The position numbers and the translations under genes were made by a program. A DNA stretch of 32,136 nt from NCBI GenBank assembly GCA_002717225.1, contig PBDG01000044.1, positions 1-32,136 of the forward strand. The letters run 5' to 3'. This document shows positions 24,423-32,136 of this stretch, piece by piece (the first letter of the stretch is position 1; each line of letters starts with the position of its first letter). The notes under the pieces were generated by a model. It saw nothing but the letters and a program-made list of their open reading frames with translations. It was not told the DNA's origin and searched no databases. The DNA comes from Rhodospirillaceae bacterium (GTDB lineage: Bacteria; Pseudomonadota; Alphaproteobacteria; UBA828).

Positions 24423-26099
24423 ATGGCGACAAAAATCGAGGGTGCAACAAACAGAGCGGCGCTACGCACCAAAACGCAGAAACTTAAGCATGCGCTAGTC
24501 AAAGAAAAACTCGCCTTCGTCATGGAAGCGCATAACGGCCTGTCGGCGAAGATTGTCGAGGAAGCAGGATTCGAGGGTATCTGGGCTTCCGGACTCTCTA
24601 TGTCCGCGGCCCTCGGCGTGCGTGACAATAATGAGGCCTCCTGGACCCAGATACTCGAGCAACTCGAATTCATGGCTGATGCCACCAGCATCCTAATTCT
24701 AGTCGACGGCGATACCGGCTATGGCAATTTTAACAATGTCCGTCGGCTTGTAAAAAAGCTTTGCCAACGCGGCATCGCCGGCGTCTGCATCGAAGATAAG
24801 CTCTTTCCCAAGACCAACAGCTTCATCGGCGAAGGTCAACCACTCGCCGATGTCGAAGAATTTTCCGGCCGTATCAAGGCTGGCAAAGACAGTCAGGACG
24901 ATTCAGATTTCCAGATAGTTGCCCGTGTTGAGGCCCTGATTTCTGGTCATGGGATGACAGAGGCGTTGAGGCGCGCTGAAGCCTATCACGCCGCCGGTGC
25001 CGACGGCATCCTGATCCATTCGAAGAAGGCTGAAGCAGATGAAATTCTCGATTTTGGTCGCGAATGGGCGGGACGGGCACCTTTGGTGATAGTCCCGACC
25101 ATGTATTACAAGACACCAACCGACGTATTTCGCGAGACAGGTGTTTCTCTCGTCATTTGGGCCAATCACAATCTTCGAGCCGCTTTGAGCGCCATGCGTG
25201 AGACCAGTCGGCGCATCATGGAAGAGCAGGCCCTAACTTCGGTGGAAAGCGAGGTGGCAAGTGTCAAGGAAGTCTTCGATATCGTGGGCCAAGGTGAATT
25301 GGCAGCGGCCGAAGCAAGATATCTTAAACCCAAGAGCGGTGAATATAAATGCATCGTGCTAGCCGCGTCGCGCGGCTCGGCTCTTGGAATCCTCACAGAG
25401 CGTCTGCCCAAATGCATGCTCGATATCCGTGGAAAGCCGCTTCTTCATAGGTTGGTGACAACACTCAACGAAGGTGGCCTGCGCGATATTTGCGTAGTTC
25501 GCGGCTACCAGAAGGAAGCCATTAACCTTGCCAATATCCGTGCCATCGACAATGACGCTTATGCTAAGTCTGGCGAGGCGACGTCATTGGCCTGCGCTAC
25601 CGATCAATTAGATGGTGCGACAATCATCTCCTACGGTGATATCCTATTCCGGCCCTATATTTTAGAAAATCTGCTCGCCACCACAGGCGACATCACCACA
25701 GTGATCGACGCGCGCTGGCGCGGAGCCGGTCACTGGGAAGCTGGACGGCAGGTGGATCTTGCTAGCTGTAGTCGCACCTTCACCGGCGAATATCTTGACG
25801 AGGAACCGATCCTGTTAACTGCCCTTCACACGAGAGACGGTGACAGTGAAGATAACAACGACGGTGAATTCTCTGGCGAATTTATCGGCCTTATCAAATT
25901 AAGCACAAAAGGGGCGGCGGCTGTAAAGCGTGAATTGGCAGCGATGAAATCTGAGGGTGTCCTTGACATGGCCGACCTGCCGAACCTCCTCAACCGTCTA
26001 ATCGCCACTGGTGAGTCCGTCGAAGTACTCTATGTGACAGGGCATTGGCTTGATGTCGACGATGCTTTCGACCTTGCCAAGGCACGTAATGTGGTGTGA
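24423..26099 (+). CDS. aepX: Phosphoenolpyruvate mutase fused to a nucleotidyltransferase-like domain
   Basis: This fusion has 558 residues. The first 285 or so form a PEP mutase/isocitrate-lyase-type barrel: [19 protein letters not shown] (metal-binding) and [10 protein letters not shown] at 124-133, the EDK-x5-NS signature that separates true PEP mutases from lyases. It should convert PEP to phosphonopyruvate, making the C-P bond. From about residue 309 a nucleotidyltransferase-like domain follows ([24 protein letters not shown], later ISYGDILF and TGHWLDVDD). In related PepM fusions this part is a PntC-like cytidylyltransferase that activates a phosphonate as its CMP ester. Here the usual G-x-G-x-R loop reads S-R-G-S-A, lacking the expected Arg, so activity of this half needs caution. 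The ATG at 24423 follows AGGCGAAAC; the frame is open back to 24378 but without support. Confidence 0.92.
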   Translation: MATKIEGATNRAALRTKTQKLKHALVKEKLAFVMEAHNGLSAKIVEEAGFEGIWASGLSMSAALGVRDNNEASWTQILEQLEFMADATSILILVDGDTGYGNFNNVRRLVKKLCQRGIAGVCIEDKLFPKTNSFIGEGQPLADVEEFSGRIKAGKDSQDDSDFQIVARVEALISGHGMTEALRRAEAYHAAGADGILIHSKKAEADEILDFGREWAGRAPLVIVPTMYYKTPTDVFRETGVSLVIWANHNLRAALSAMRETSRRIMEEQALTSVESEVASVKEVFDIVGQGELAAAEARYLKPKSGEYKCIVLAASRGSALGILTERLPKCMLDIRGKPLLHRLVTTLNEGGLRDICVVRGYQKEAINLANIRAIDNDAYAKSGEATSLACATDQLDGATIISYGDILFRPYILENLLATTGDITTVIDARWRGAGHWEAGRQVDLASCSRTFTGEYLDEEPILLTALHTRDGDSEDNNDGEFSGEFIGLIKLSTKGAAAVKRELAAMKSEGVLDMADLPNLLNRLIATGESVEVLYVTGHWLDVDDAFDLAKARNVV

Positions 26100-26124
26100 G
26101 CCCGATAAGCGAAAAGTATAGCGC

Positions 26125-27276
26125 ATGATCACGGCAGCCGATTTTCTTGAGCCCGCCCGGGAGCTGGGTTACGATTTTTACTCGGGTGTGCCGTGCTCTT
26201 TTCTTACGCCGCTAATAAATCGGGTTATATCCGATCCCAGACTCAACTATGTCGGCGCGGCAAGCGAGGGCGAAGCGATGGCAATTGCGTCCGGCGCCTG
26301 GCTTGCCGGTCGCAAGACGGTGGTGATGTGCCAAAATTCTGGCCTCGGCAACATGGTCAACCCACTTACATCACTGAATTGGCCGTTCCGCATTCCAAGC
26401 CTCTTGATCGTCACCTGGCGCGGCAAGCCTGGCCTTAAGGACGAGCCTCAGCACGAATTGATGGGCAGAGTTACCGGCCAGTTACTTGATACAATCCAGG
26501 TGCGTCACACAACTTTCCCCAGGTCGCCTGGAGAAATCCCTGGCGCGCTGGAAACGGCGGAGCAACACATTTCTGAGACTGGCCTCCCTTTCGCCTTGAT
26601 CATGGAAAAGGGCTCGGTTGGCGATGAACCGCTCGACCAACCCAAACCAACAACACCACTTGCAAGCCTCCTAAAGGACAGATCGAAAGGTGGCCCGCGC
26701 CCTGCGCGTGCCACTGTGTTGCAGAAATTACTCGATATTGTATCGGAAGACACAGCTATCATCGCAACAACGGGCAAGACCGGGCGAGAACTATTTACTC
26801 TGGACGATCGCTGCCAGCAACTCTACCAAGTTGGCTCAATGGGCTGTGCAAGCGCAATGGGGCTTGGCGTCGCACTCAACACATCCCACCCCGTGATCGT
26901 CATCGACGGCGACGGTGCAGCACTTATGAAGATGGGAACACTCGCCACCATTGGAGCCTACCGGCCAGAAAATCTCGTCCATCTTGTGCTAGACAATGGC
27001 GTGCACGATTCGACAGGCGGTCAGGCAACGGTCTCGCCCAGCGTCTCATTCTCCGCCGCCGCCGGAGCTTGCGGGTATCCGAAATCCCACTCGTGCGATT
27101 CGATCGACGGCTTCGCAGCCGCTCTAAAAGATGGACTGGCAGGCGCCAAGCCTTGCCTGATTCATCTCCTTATCGCGCCGGGCTCGCTCACCCCACTTGG
27201 ACGACCAACGATAACGCCATCCCAAGTAGCGCGGCGTTTCAGGGAATTTCTCACATCGCAAAACTCCCCGTATTAA
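26125..27276 (+). CDS. aepY: Phosphonopyruvate decarboxylase
   Basis: This 383-residue thiamine-diphosphate enzyme should pull the unfavourable PEP mutase reaction forward by decarboxylating phosphonopyruvate to phosphonoacetaldehyde. The N-terminal PYR domain starts YDFYSGVPCSFLTPLINRV. The conserved AASEGEAMAIASGAWLAGRK contains the activating Glu. The C-terminal PP domain has the metal/ThDP motif from GDGAALMKMG (about 262) to LDNG (about 290). Length is normal for Ppd and shorter than general ThDP decarboxylases. It lies 25 nt after the PEP mutase gene, clearly in the same operon. Its end overlaps by 4 nt the end of the convergent NusG-like gene. No aminotransferase or alcohol dehydrogenase for phosphonoacetaldehyde follows directly. 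Confidence 0.94.
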   Translation: MITAADFLEPARELGYDFYSGVPCSFLTPLINRVISDPRLNYVGAASEGEAMAIASGAWLAGRKTVVMCQNSGLGNMVNPLTSLNWPFRIPSLLIVTWRGKPGLKDEPQHELMGRVTGQLLDTIQVRHTTFPRSPGEIPGALETAEQHISETGLPFALIMEKGSVGDEPLDQPKPTTPLASLLKDRSKGGPRPARATVLQKLLDIVSEDTAIIATTGKTGRELFTLDDRCQQLYQVGSMGCASAMGLGVALNTSHPVIVIDGDGAALMKMGTLATIGAYRPENLVHLVLDNGVHDSTGGQATVSPSVSFSAAAGACGYPKSHSCDSIDGFAAALKDGLAGAKPCLIHLLIAPGSLTPLGRPTITPSQVARRFREFLTSQNSPY

Positions 27277-27770
27277 AGTGGTTCGATATCGTTACCGGAA
27301 ACCGAAACCCGCACCTCTCGGCCCATCAGTTTCAACAAAATCATCACCCGGTCGGAATCGAGTTCGGTCTCGAATATGCCTTCCAGATCGGCCATAGGCC
27401 CGCCCTGTACGCGCACCTGGTCACCAGCTTTGACAACGCTGCGTGAAATCTCGAAGTTGCCATCCTCGCCGGCCCGGGCGCGCAAACCCGAGACAATGTC
27501 ATCGCCAATACGGAGTGGACCGTCGGCGCCGGACACAATCGTGTGCACACCAAAAGTTGAAAGGATCGGCCTCCAGGGCTCGGAAGACATATCAAGGCGA
27601 ACGAAGAGATAGCGCGGAAAAAGTGGTCGCAGAACAGTTTCGACTCGGCGCGCATGACGACGCATTTTATAATACATCGGTAGCCAGACTTCATAATCCT
27701 GGCGCAAGAGGTTGGTCTCAGCGCGGCGTTCCGAGTTGGCCCTACAATGAACCACGTACCAATTTCGCAT
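27273..27770 (-). CDS. NusG-like specialised transcription elongation factor (RfaH/NusG paralogue)
   Basis: This 165-residue protein starts NWYVVHCRANSERRAETNL, the NGN domain that binds the RNA polymerase clamp. It continues with VLRPLFPRYLFVRLD and ends in a KOW domain (KAGDQVRVQGGPMADLEGIF). It is about the size of RfaH. Isolated NusG paralogues inside polysaccharide islands usually prevent premature termination of the island's own long operons. An 18-gene minus-strand operon nearby would suit such a factor. The ATG at 27770 has GGAAG 5 nt upstream, and the longer reading to 27836 is unsupported. The gene stands alone: it is convergent with the decarboxylase gene and divergent from the next membrane protein gene. 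Confidence 0.9.
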   Translation of the reverse strand: MRNWYVVHCRANSERRAETNLLRQDYEVWLPMYYKMRRHARRVETVLRPLFPRYLFVRLDMSSEPWRPILSTFGVHTIVSGADGPLRIGDDIVSGLRARAGEDGNFEISRSVVKAGDQVRVQGGPMADLEGIFETELDSDRVMILLKLMGREVRVSVSGNDIEPL

Positions 27771-27849
27771 TTGTCTTCCGAACAGTTTCCGTTTCCAACG
27801 AGCCCCTGAACCGAGTAGACTTCGCGCGGCGCGCAATCAAGCAAATTCC
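27771..27849. promoter_or_regulatory. Short divergent gap between the NusG-like gene and the flippase-like gene
   Basis: Seventy-nine nucleotides separate two diverging genes, so both promoters should be here or just inside the neighbouring starts. I see no convincing -35/-10 pair and no copy of the GTTCA-N5-TGAAC repeat. Confidence 0.35.
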
Positions 27850-28872
27850 ATGCCCCCGGAACAAATTACCGCAAGCTCAAAATATTCTGTCAAGCGACTC
27901 ATGATGATCGCCGCTAAACTCGCAGTCACTGGCGTTCTGATTTGGTATTTGCTGAGCAAGGTAGATTTAGCAAAAAGCGGCGAGCATCTTGCATCTTTCG
28001 ATGTCGGGTGGGGCTTGCTCGCGGTATTGGCGCTGGCTTCAATTTTTCTTATTGCTTCAGTGCGCTGGAGAATTTATGCGCGAGCGCTAAAAATACCGCT
28101 CGGCAAAGGTATTGCCTTTCGTATCTATCTCATCAGCCAGTTTCTTGGCCAGGTCTTGCCTGCAGGAATCGGAAATGATGCGGTGCGCGTCTGGCTTTTG
28201 GCACGACATGGAAATGCCGTCGGACCGAGCGCCTCGAGTGTCGTTCTGGAGCGTCTTACCGGACTGATTGGCAATATAGTGCTAATCGCTGCCCTGTTGC
28301 CCCTCACCTTTACCTATATCGACGACACCAGCATCCGTTTGGTTGTCATTTTGGTCGTCGCCATCTGCGCAGCTGGAATCTTTGCCCTATTTGGAATTTC
28401 TTTTCTCCCACATCTAATGACCAAATGGCGAAGCGTAGCCATGATTTCCAGGCTGGCTGACATCGCGAGCGAGGCGCGACGCGCTAGCTTTATGCTAAAA
28501 CCCGCCGCAACGGCTTTCCTGCTTTCATTATCAATGCACCTCACTGCGGTATTGGCTGCCTACTTGATTGCGCTCGGGCTTGATCTCGAACTTTCAGCAG
28601 AGGCGTGCTTGGCGCTCATGCCCATCGTTCTTTTGTTGGGCACGCTGCCAATATCCCTCGCAGGGTGGGGCGTGCGTGAAGGAGCAGCGGTAACGGCACT
28701 GAGCTATGCCGGTGTCGCATCGAGCGAAGCACTGACACTATCGATCCTGTTTGGTCTCTCGTTATTGACGGTCAGTCTATTTGGCGCGATCTTCTGGCTG
28801 TTCCAGCGGCGCAGCACAGTGCTCACACGGGTAAATGAAAAGAAATCCGGCAACGAGGCCGCGCTGCAATGA
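27850..28872 (+). CDS. LPG-synthase-TM/flippase-like integral membrane protein (UPF0104 type)
   Basis: This 340-residue polytopic protein has about eight hydrophobic segments. It shows the layout of the lysylphosphatidylglycerol_synthase_TM/AglD family: SVRWRIYARAL, then FRIYLISQFLGQVLPAGIGNDAVRVWLLARHG with SVVLERLTGLIGN, and the late LPISLAGWGVREGAAVTAL motif. Proteins of this group sit beside polyprenyl-phosphate glycosyltransferase genes and are thought to move or protect lipid-linked sugars; only a few have proven roles. The stop overlaps the start of the methyltransferase-GT2 gene (ATGA), linking it to that module. An internal ATG at 27901 is a possible alternative start. Confidence 0.84.
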   Translation: MPPEQITASSKYSVKRLMMIAAKLAVTGVLIWYLLSKVDLAKSGEHLASFDVGWGLLAVLALASIFLIASVRWRIYARALKIPLGKGIAFRIYLISQFLGQVLPAGIGNDAVRVWLLARHGNAVGPSASSVVLERLTGLIGNIVLIAALLPLTFTYIDDTSIRLVVILVVAICAAGIFALFGISFLPHLMTKWRSVAMISRLADIASEARRASFMLKPAATAFLLSLSMHLTAVLAAYLIALGLDLELSAEACLALMPIVLLLGTLPISLAGWGVREGAAVTALSYAGVASSEALTLSILFGLSLLTVSLFGAIFWLFQRRSTVLTRVNEKKSGNEAALQ

Positions 28873-30365
28873 ACTCACATACCAAACCACTCCGTCTCAA
28901 CACCGATAACACTGCCGAACAAGCGCGCGTGCGTCGCGCCAGCCAGATCCGCGAGTACTATGATCGATTAGCACCTAACCGTGATAAATGGATCGCGCGA
29001 AACGCCTATTTTCACAATGAGGACAGCCGTTATACGCGCTTTCTTGTTCCTTCCGGGCTTAAGGTATTGGATCTAGGCTGCGGCACCGGACATATGCTGG
29101 CCAAACTCCAACCGTCTGAAGGCGTCGGCATCGATATTAGCCCAAAAATGATCGAGGCAGCACAGCGAAATTACCCGGCTAAGAGCTACCCCAACCTTGA
29201 ATTTATGGCCGGCGATATTGAGGACCCCGCGGCTCTCGATGCGCTGGACGGCCCATTCGAAGTGATCATCCTGTCGGATACCGTTGGTCTCCTGGAGGAT
29301 GTCGAAGCTACCTTCGCGAGTCTTCACCGCCTATCTTCCAGAGAAACCCGGATTGTGGTCGCCTATTATTCCTGGCTGTGGACGCCGGCCATTACTTTTG
29401 CCGAGTTTTTGGGTGCCAAAATGCGCCAGGTCCCGCTTAACCGACTAGGGCCTGAGGATGTGTCGGGACTCCTGGAACTCGCCGATTTCGACGTCATCAA
29501 ACGCGATTGGCGCCAGCTTGTGCCAAAACGACTGTTCGGCCTCGGTCCGCTTATCAACCACTCCCTGGCCACCCTGCCTATCCTCCGTCGCCTCAGCGTG
29601 CGCCATTACGTAATCGCCCGCTCGCGCCGCTTTGCCGGGCTCGACAATCCCTCGACCACTGTCGTCATTCCGTGCCGTAATGAGCGTGGCAATATCGCGC
29701 CTGCGGTCTCCAGGTTGCCAGATTTCTGCAGCGACGTCGAAATCCTCTTCGTTGAAGGCCATAGCAAGGACGGCACGCAAGAGGAGATCGAACGAGTCAT
29801 TCATAGCAATCCAGAGCTCGATATCAAGCTGATAACACAAACAGGAAAAGGTAAGGGTAGCGCCGTGCGCGAGGCGTTCGACGCGGCGCGCGGCGAAGTT
29901 CTCATGATCCTCGACGCTGATCTCACCGTCCCACCCGAGGCGCTACCCAAATTTTACGAAGCGCTCGTCAGCGGGAAGGGTGAATTCATAAATGGCACCC
30001 GACTGGTCTATCCGATGGAAAAACGCGCCATGCGGCCACTCAATCTGATCGCCAACCTTTCCTTCTCAGTGATATTCTCCTGGCTTTTGAATCAGCGCTT
30101 TACCGATACTCTTTGCGGCACCAAGGTGCTATCCAAGGCACATTATCTTAGCATCGCGAAGAACCGCGCCTATTTCGGAAATTTCGATCCGTTCGGCGAT
30201 TTCGACCTGATTTTTGGCGCCTCCAAGCTGAACCTCAAAGTGATCGAAATTCCCATACGCTATGCCGAGCGGACATATGGCACGACGCAGATTTCTCGCT
30301 TTCGCCACGGCGTGCTGCTCCTGCGCATGGTGATCTTCGCTTTCCGCAAACTCAAGGCATTATGA
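28869..30365 (+). CDS. SAM-dependent methyltransferase fused to a GT2 (DPM1-like) glycosyltransferase
   Basis: This fusion has 498 residues. Residues 1 to about 250 are a class-I methyltransferase: REYYDRLAPNRDKW, the SAM-binding VLDLGCGTGHML and the acidic GVGIDIS. Residues about 260-498 are a GT2 glycosyltransferase of the polyprenyl-phosphate mannose/glucose synthase type: TTVVIPCRNERGNI, FVEGHSKDGT, metal-binding DAD in LMILDADLTVP, and late segments NGTRLVYPM and TDTLCGTKVL. The GT half probably makes a polyprenyl-phosphate-linked sugar on the cytoplasmic face. The methyltransferase half may methylate a sugar or a quinone-like acceptor. ATGA overlaps at both ends couple it to its neighbours. 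It carries no membrane helices beyond a weak segment near the C-terminus. Confidence 0.87.
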   Translation: MNSHTKPLRLNTDNTAEQARVRRASQIREYYDRLAPNRDKWIARNAYFHNEDSRYTRFLVPSGLKVLDLGCGTGHMLAKLQPSEGVGIDISPKMIEAAQRNYPAKSYPNLEFMAGDIEDPAALDALDGPFEVIILSDTVGLLEDVEATFASLHRLSSRETRIVVAYYSWLWTPAITFAEFLGAKMRQVPLNRLGPEDVSGLLELADFDVIKRDWRQLVPKRLFGLGPLINHSLATLPILRRLSVRHYVIARSRRFAGLDNPSTTVVIPCRNERGNIAPAVSRLPDFCSDVEILFVEGHSKDGTQEEIERVIHSNPELDIKLITQTGKGKGSAVREAFDAARGEVLMILDADLTVPPEALPKFYEALVSGKGEFINGTRLVYPMEKRAMRPLNLIANLSFSVIFSWLLNQRFTDTLCGTKVLSKAHYLSIAKNRAYFGNFDPFGDFDLIFGASKLNLKVIEIPIRYAERTYGTTQISRFRHGVLLLRMVIFAFRKLKAL

Positions 30366-31105
30366 TGTTGGGCGCCACGCCGGCGGCTGCGATTCTTGAT
30401 ATTTATCGAGGAACATGGCGCAGCAAGGCGGCACTTCGCGCGATCTACGGTGACTATTACCGGCGCATGGTGAAGGGACTGAAAGCCGGTCCGACCCTCG
30501 AACTAGGCGCGGGTAGCGGGCATTTGCGCGAGCATCTCAGCGACGTGGTGCTAACCGATATTCAGCCAGCATCCTGGCTCGATGCCACTGCGGACGCGCA
30601 AATGCTTCCCTTTAAAGACGCCTGCTTCGAAAGTGTTCTCATGCTGGATGTGCTGCATCATATCGAGAATCCGCCGCGGTTTTTCGCCGAGGCGGCACGC
30701 GTGCTTAAGCCCGGTGGGCGGGTAGCGATGGTTGAGCCGGCGATAACACCCCTCAGCGGGTTCTTTTACCGCTATATGCATCCCGAGCCGGTCGATATGC
30801 GCGCGGATCCGTTCATCAGCCCAAAAGCAGACCCGAATCGCTCGCCCTATGACGCCAATCAGGCGGTGCCCACTCTATTATTTCACCGCCACCGCAAACG
30901 ATTCGAACGTTATTTTCCGGATTTCCGACTACGGGAAGTGCGCTATTTGAGCCTCTTCGCCTACCCGCTTTCCGGCGGATACCGGCGCTGGAGTCTAGTC
31001 CCGGCATTTCTGGTCCGTCCAATTCTGTTGGGCGAAGACGCGCTCCTCAAGCTTCTCGGCCCAGCCATGGCTTTCCGACTCCTGGTCCATTTGGAGCGGA
31101 GATAG
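30362..31105 (+). CDS. Class-I SAM-dependent methyltransferase
   Basis: This 247-residue protein has the SAM-binding motif TLELGAGSGHLREHL (about residues 45-59), an acidic loop in VVLTDIQP, and the methyltransferase-11-type strand FESVLMLDVLHHIENP followed by RVLKPGGRVAMVEP. The C-terminal part (FERYFPDFRLREVRYLSLFAYPLSGGY) is hydrophobic and typical of enzymes acting on lipid-linked or sugar substrates. Its ATG overlaps the stop of the preceding fusion gene (ATGA). A second methyltransferase in one module suggests at least two methylations of the same glycan or lipid; the acceptor is unknown. Confidence 0.87.
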   Translation: MMLGATPAAAILDIYRGTWRSKAALRAIYGDYYRRMVKGLKAGPTLELGAGSGHLREHLSDVVLTDIQPASWLDATADAQMLPFKDACFESVLMLDVLHHIENPPRFFAEAARVLKPGGRVAMVEPAITPLSGFFYRYMHPEPVDMRADPFISPKADPNRSPYDANQAVPTLLFHRHRKRFERYFPDFRLREVRYLSLFAYPLSGGYRRWSLVPAFLVRPILLGEDALLKLLGPAMAFRLLVHLERR

Positions 31106-31123
31106 AAGCGTGATAGCAGCATA

Positions 31124-32136
31124 ATGATCGAAAAACGCACGCTTTGGCTCATATTTACTGCCGCAACCCTGGTTCGTCTTGCCTATACGCTGGGACTATA
31201 TATCGCCCTGGGCGCCGAAACCTTCCTCGTCGAGGATTCAGACCTCTATCTTTCTCTCGGACGGGACTTCGTGACGGAAGGCGATTTTGTCCGCCTGCTG
31301 GATGGAGAGCCCGGCTATCGGGTTGAGACTGAGCGCATGCCACTCTACATCATTTGGCTAGCGATCCATCAATGGCTGAGCGGGTCAATGACTCCTCTGT
31401 TCCCGGCACTGACACAAGGTGCGGTGGACGCCTTTGCCTGCGTCTTGATTGCACGGACCGCTGCGTTACTTGATCCCCGCCTCTTGCTGCCTGCAGGATT
31501 AATTGCCTCGTTCAATCCGACGCAATTTGTGGTCAGCGCTATGATACTCACAGATTCCCTTTTCTTTTTCTTCGTCTGTCTCATGCTCTATGCCGCCATT
31601 AAATGGCTACGCGAGCCGAATTGGCGCTGGACACTGCTGCTGGGTCTCGCCCTGGGCCTCGGCGTCTCCACTAGAGTCATGCTACTGCCCGCGGTTGCCG
31701 CACTCGCGATCGTACTACCGCTCGCTCTTGTTTGGTTACGGCGCTTCCGTGTGGCGGCACTTGCCCATGTTGTCGCCTTTGTCATTATTTGCGTTACGCT
31801 TCAAGCGCCTATATTAGTGCGCAATGTTAGCATGTACGGATCCGTGCAGCTTACCAGCCAAGCAGGCGCCCACACTTTACTCTGGCTTGCACCAGCAGTT
31901 CTGGAAGCAGTCGACGGCACACCGCATGCGGAAGGCGCGCGGATCATGCAGACGCGCTACGAAAAAGGACTAGGCGGACCGCAATCAGTCAATCCATTTG
32001 AGCGGTCTGCACAGATGTCGGAAGCGGCGTGGCGCGCCATCGGCGATCTCGGCACCGGCGCCATAATTAAGGCCTGGCTTACCGGCGCAGCGATCAGCCT
32101 GTTTTCACCTGCCGCCATTCTCTCGCCACCAGTGAG
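31124..32136 (+). CDS. ArnT/PMT-like (GT-C) membrane glycosyltransferase, N-terminal part (runs off the right edge)
   Basis: At least 337 codons are open from the ATG at 31124, 18 nt after the previous stop, to the edge. The protein starts with a membrane helix (TLWLIFTAATLVRLAYTLGLYIALG). It then has a periplasmic loop with acidic VEDSDLYLSLG, the position of the catalytic Asp in GT-C enzymes (ArnT, PMT, RgtA families). At least six further hydrophobic segments follow, including ILTDSLFFFFVCLMLYAAI and the long LLLGLALGLGVSTRVMLLPAV. Such enzymes take a sugar from a polyprenyl-phosphate carrier and add it to lipid A, a glycan or a protein outside the membrane. It pairs naturally with the upstream DPM1-like domain. 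Its C-terminal soluble domain is outside the window. Confidence 0.82.
   Translation, partial: MIEKRTLWLIFTAATLVRLAYTLGLYIALGAETFLVEDSDLYLSLGRDFVTEGDFVRLLDGEPGYRVETERMPLYIIWLAIHQWLSGSMTPLFPALTQGAVDAFACVLIARTAALLDPRLLLPAGLIASFNPTQFVVSAMILTDSLFFFFVCLMLYAAIKWLREPNWRWTLLLGLALGLGVSTRVMLLPAVAALAIVLPLALVWLRRFRVAALAHVVAFVIICVTLQAPILVRNVSMYGSVQLTSQAGAHTLLWLAPAVLEAVDGTPHAEGARIMQTRYEKGLGGPQSVNPFERSAQMSEAAWRAIGDLGTGAIIKAWLTGAAISLFSPAAILSPPV

Noticed and set aside
1-32136. CRISPR array, tRNA/rRNA genes, transposase or attachment sites
   Set aside because: No repeat-spacer pattern, structural RNA, transposase motif or flanking direct repeat was seen on either strand.

Overview
The window looks like a surface-glycan biosynthesis island from a GC-rich alphaproteobacterium. 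A Rhodospirillales-like marine or aquatic lineage is my guess from protein style only. I see no rRNA, tRNA, CRISPR array, insertion sequence or replication origin. The left 19 kb is dense and GC-rich; from about 19.4 kb the DNA reads as visibly more AT-rich, has real intergenic gaps and changes strand often. This suggests a composite island.

Region A (about 1-19,356, all minus strand, transcribed right to left) looks like one long operon of 18 genes, mostly with 1-14 nt overlaps. It begins with a CDP-alcohol phosphotransferase and a capsule-type glycosyltransferase. Next come HisF-like and HisH-like proteins and a PseA/WbpG-type sugar amidotransferase, a set known to build acetamidino groups. 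These are followed by a CMP-nonulosonate cytidylyltransferase, a CBS-domain sugar-1-phosphate nucleotidyltransferase (PtmE type), an N-terminally truncated SPASM protein and a PglK/MsbA-type ABC exporter. The rest are a GT-B-like protein, a Gfo/Idh oxidoreductase, a radical SAM/SPASM enzyme, LegC aminotransferase, a second divergent DegT-like protein, a FemAB-GNAT fusion, NeuC/LegG, NeuB/LegI and the start of a NeuD-type acyltransferase. Together with LegB at 22,075-23,109 on the plus strand, this is essentially a complete legionaminic-acid-type pathway (PtmE, LegB, LegC, an N-acyltransferase, LegG, LegI, LegF) with extra acyl and amidino tailoring.

Region B (19.4-24.4 kb) is a mosaic of single genes: an alpha/beta hydrolase, a GT8-like/DUF924 fusion that ends early, LegB, and a winged-helix regulator.

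Region C (24.4-32.1 kb, mostly plus strand) begins with a phosphonate module: a PEP mutase fused to a nucleotidyltransferase-like domain, then phosphonopyruvate decarboxylase. The gap in front of it, shared with the divergent winged-helix regulator gene, holds three perfect GTTCA-N5-TGAAC inverted repeats about three helical turns apart. An isolated minus-strand NusG/RfaH-like gene follows. Then comes a plus-strand polyprenyl-phosphate-sugar module: a flippase-like membrane protein, a methyltransferase-GT2 fusion, a methyltransferase, and an ArnT/PMT-like membrane glycosyltransferase that is cut by the right edge.

The overall reading is inference. The island probably makes an exported glycan or glycolipid carrying amidinated or acylated legionaminic-type sugar. 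It may also carry a phosphonate activated as a CMP-phosphonate, with the CDP-alcohol phosphotransferase a candidate for transferring it. No transaminase for 2-aminoethylphosphonate is recognisable here, so the final phosphonate is unknown.
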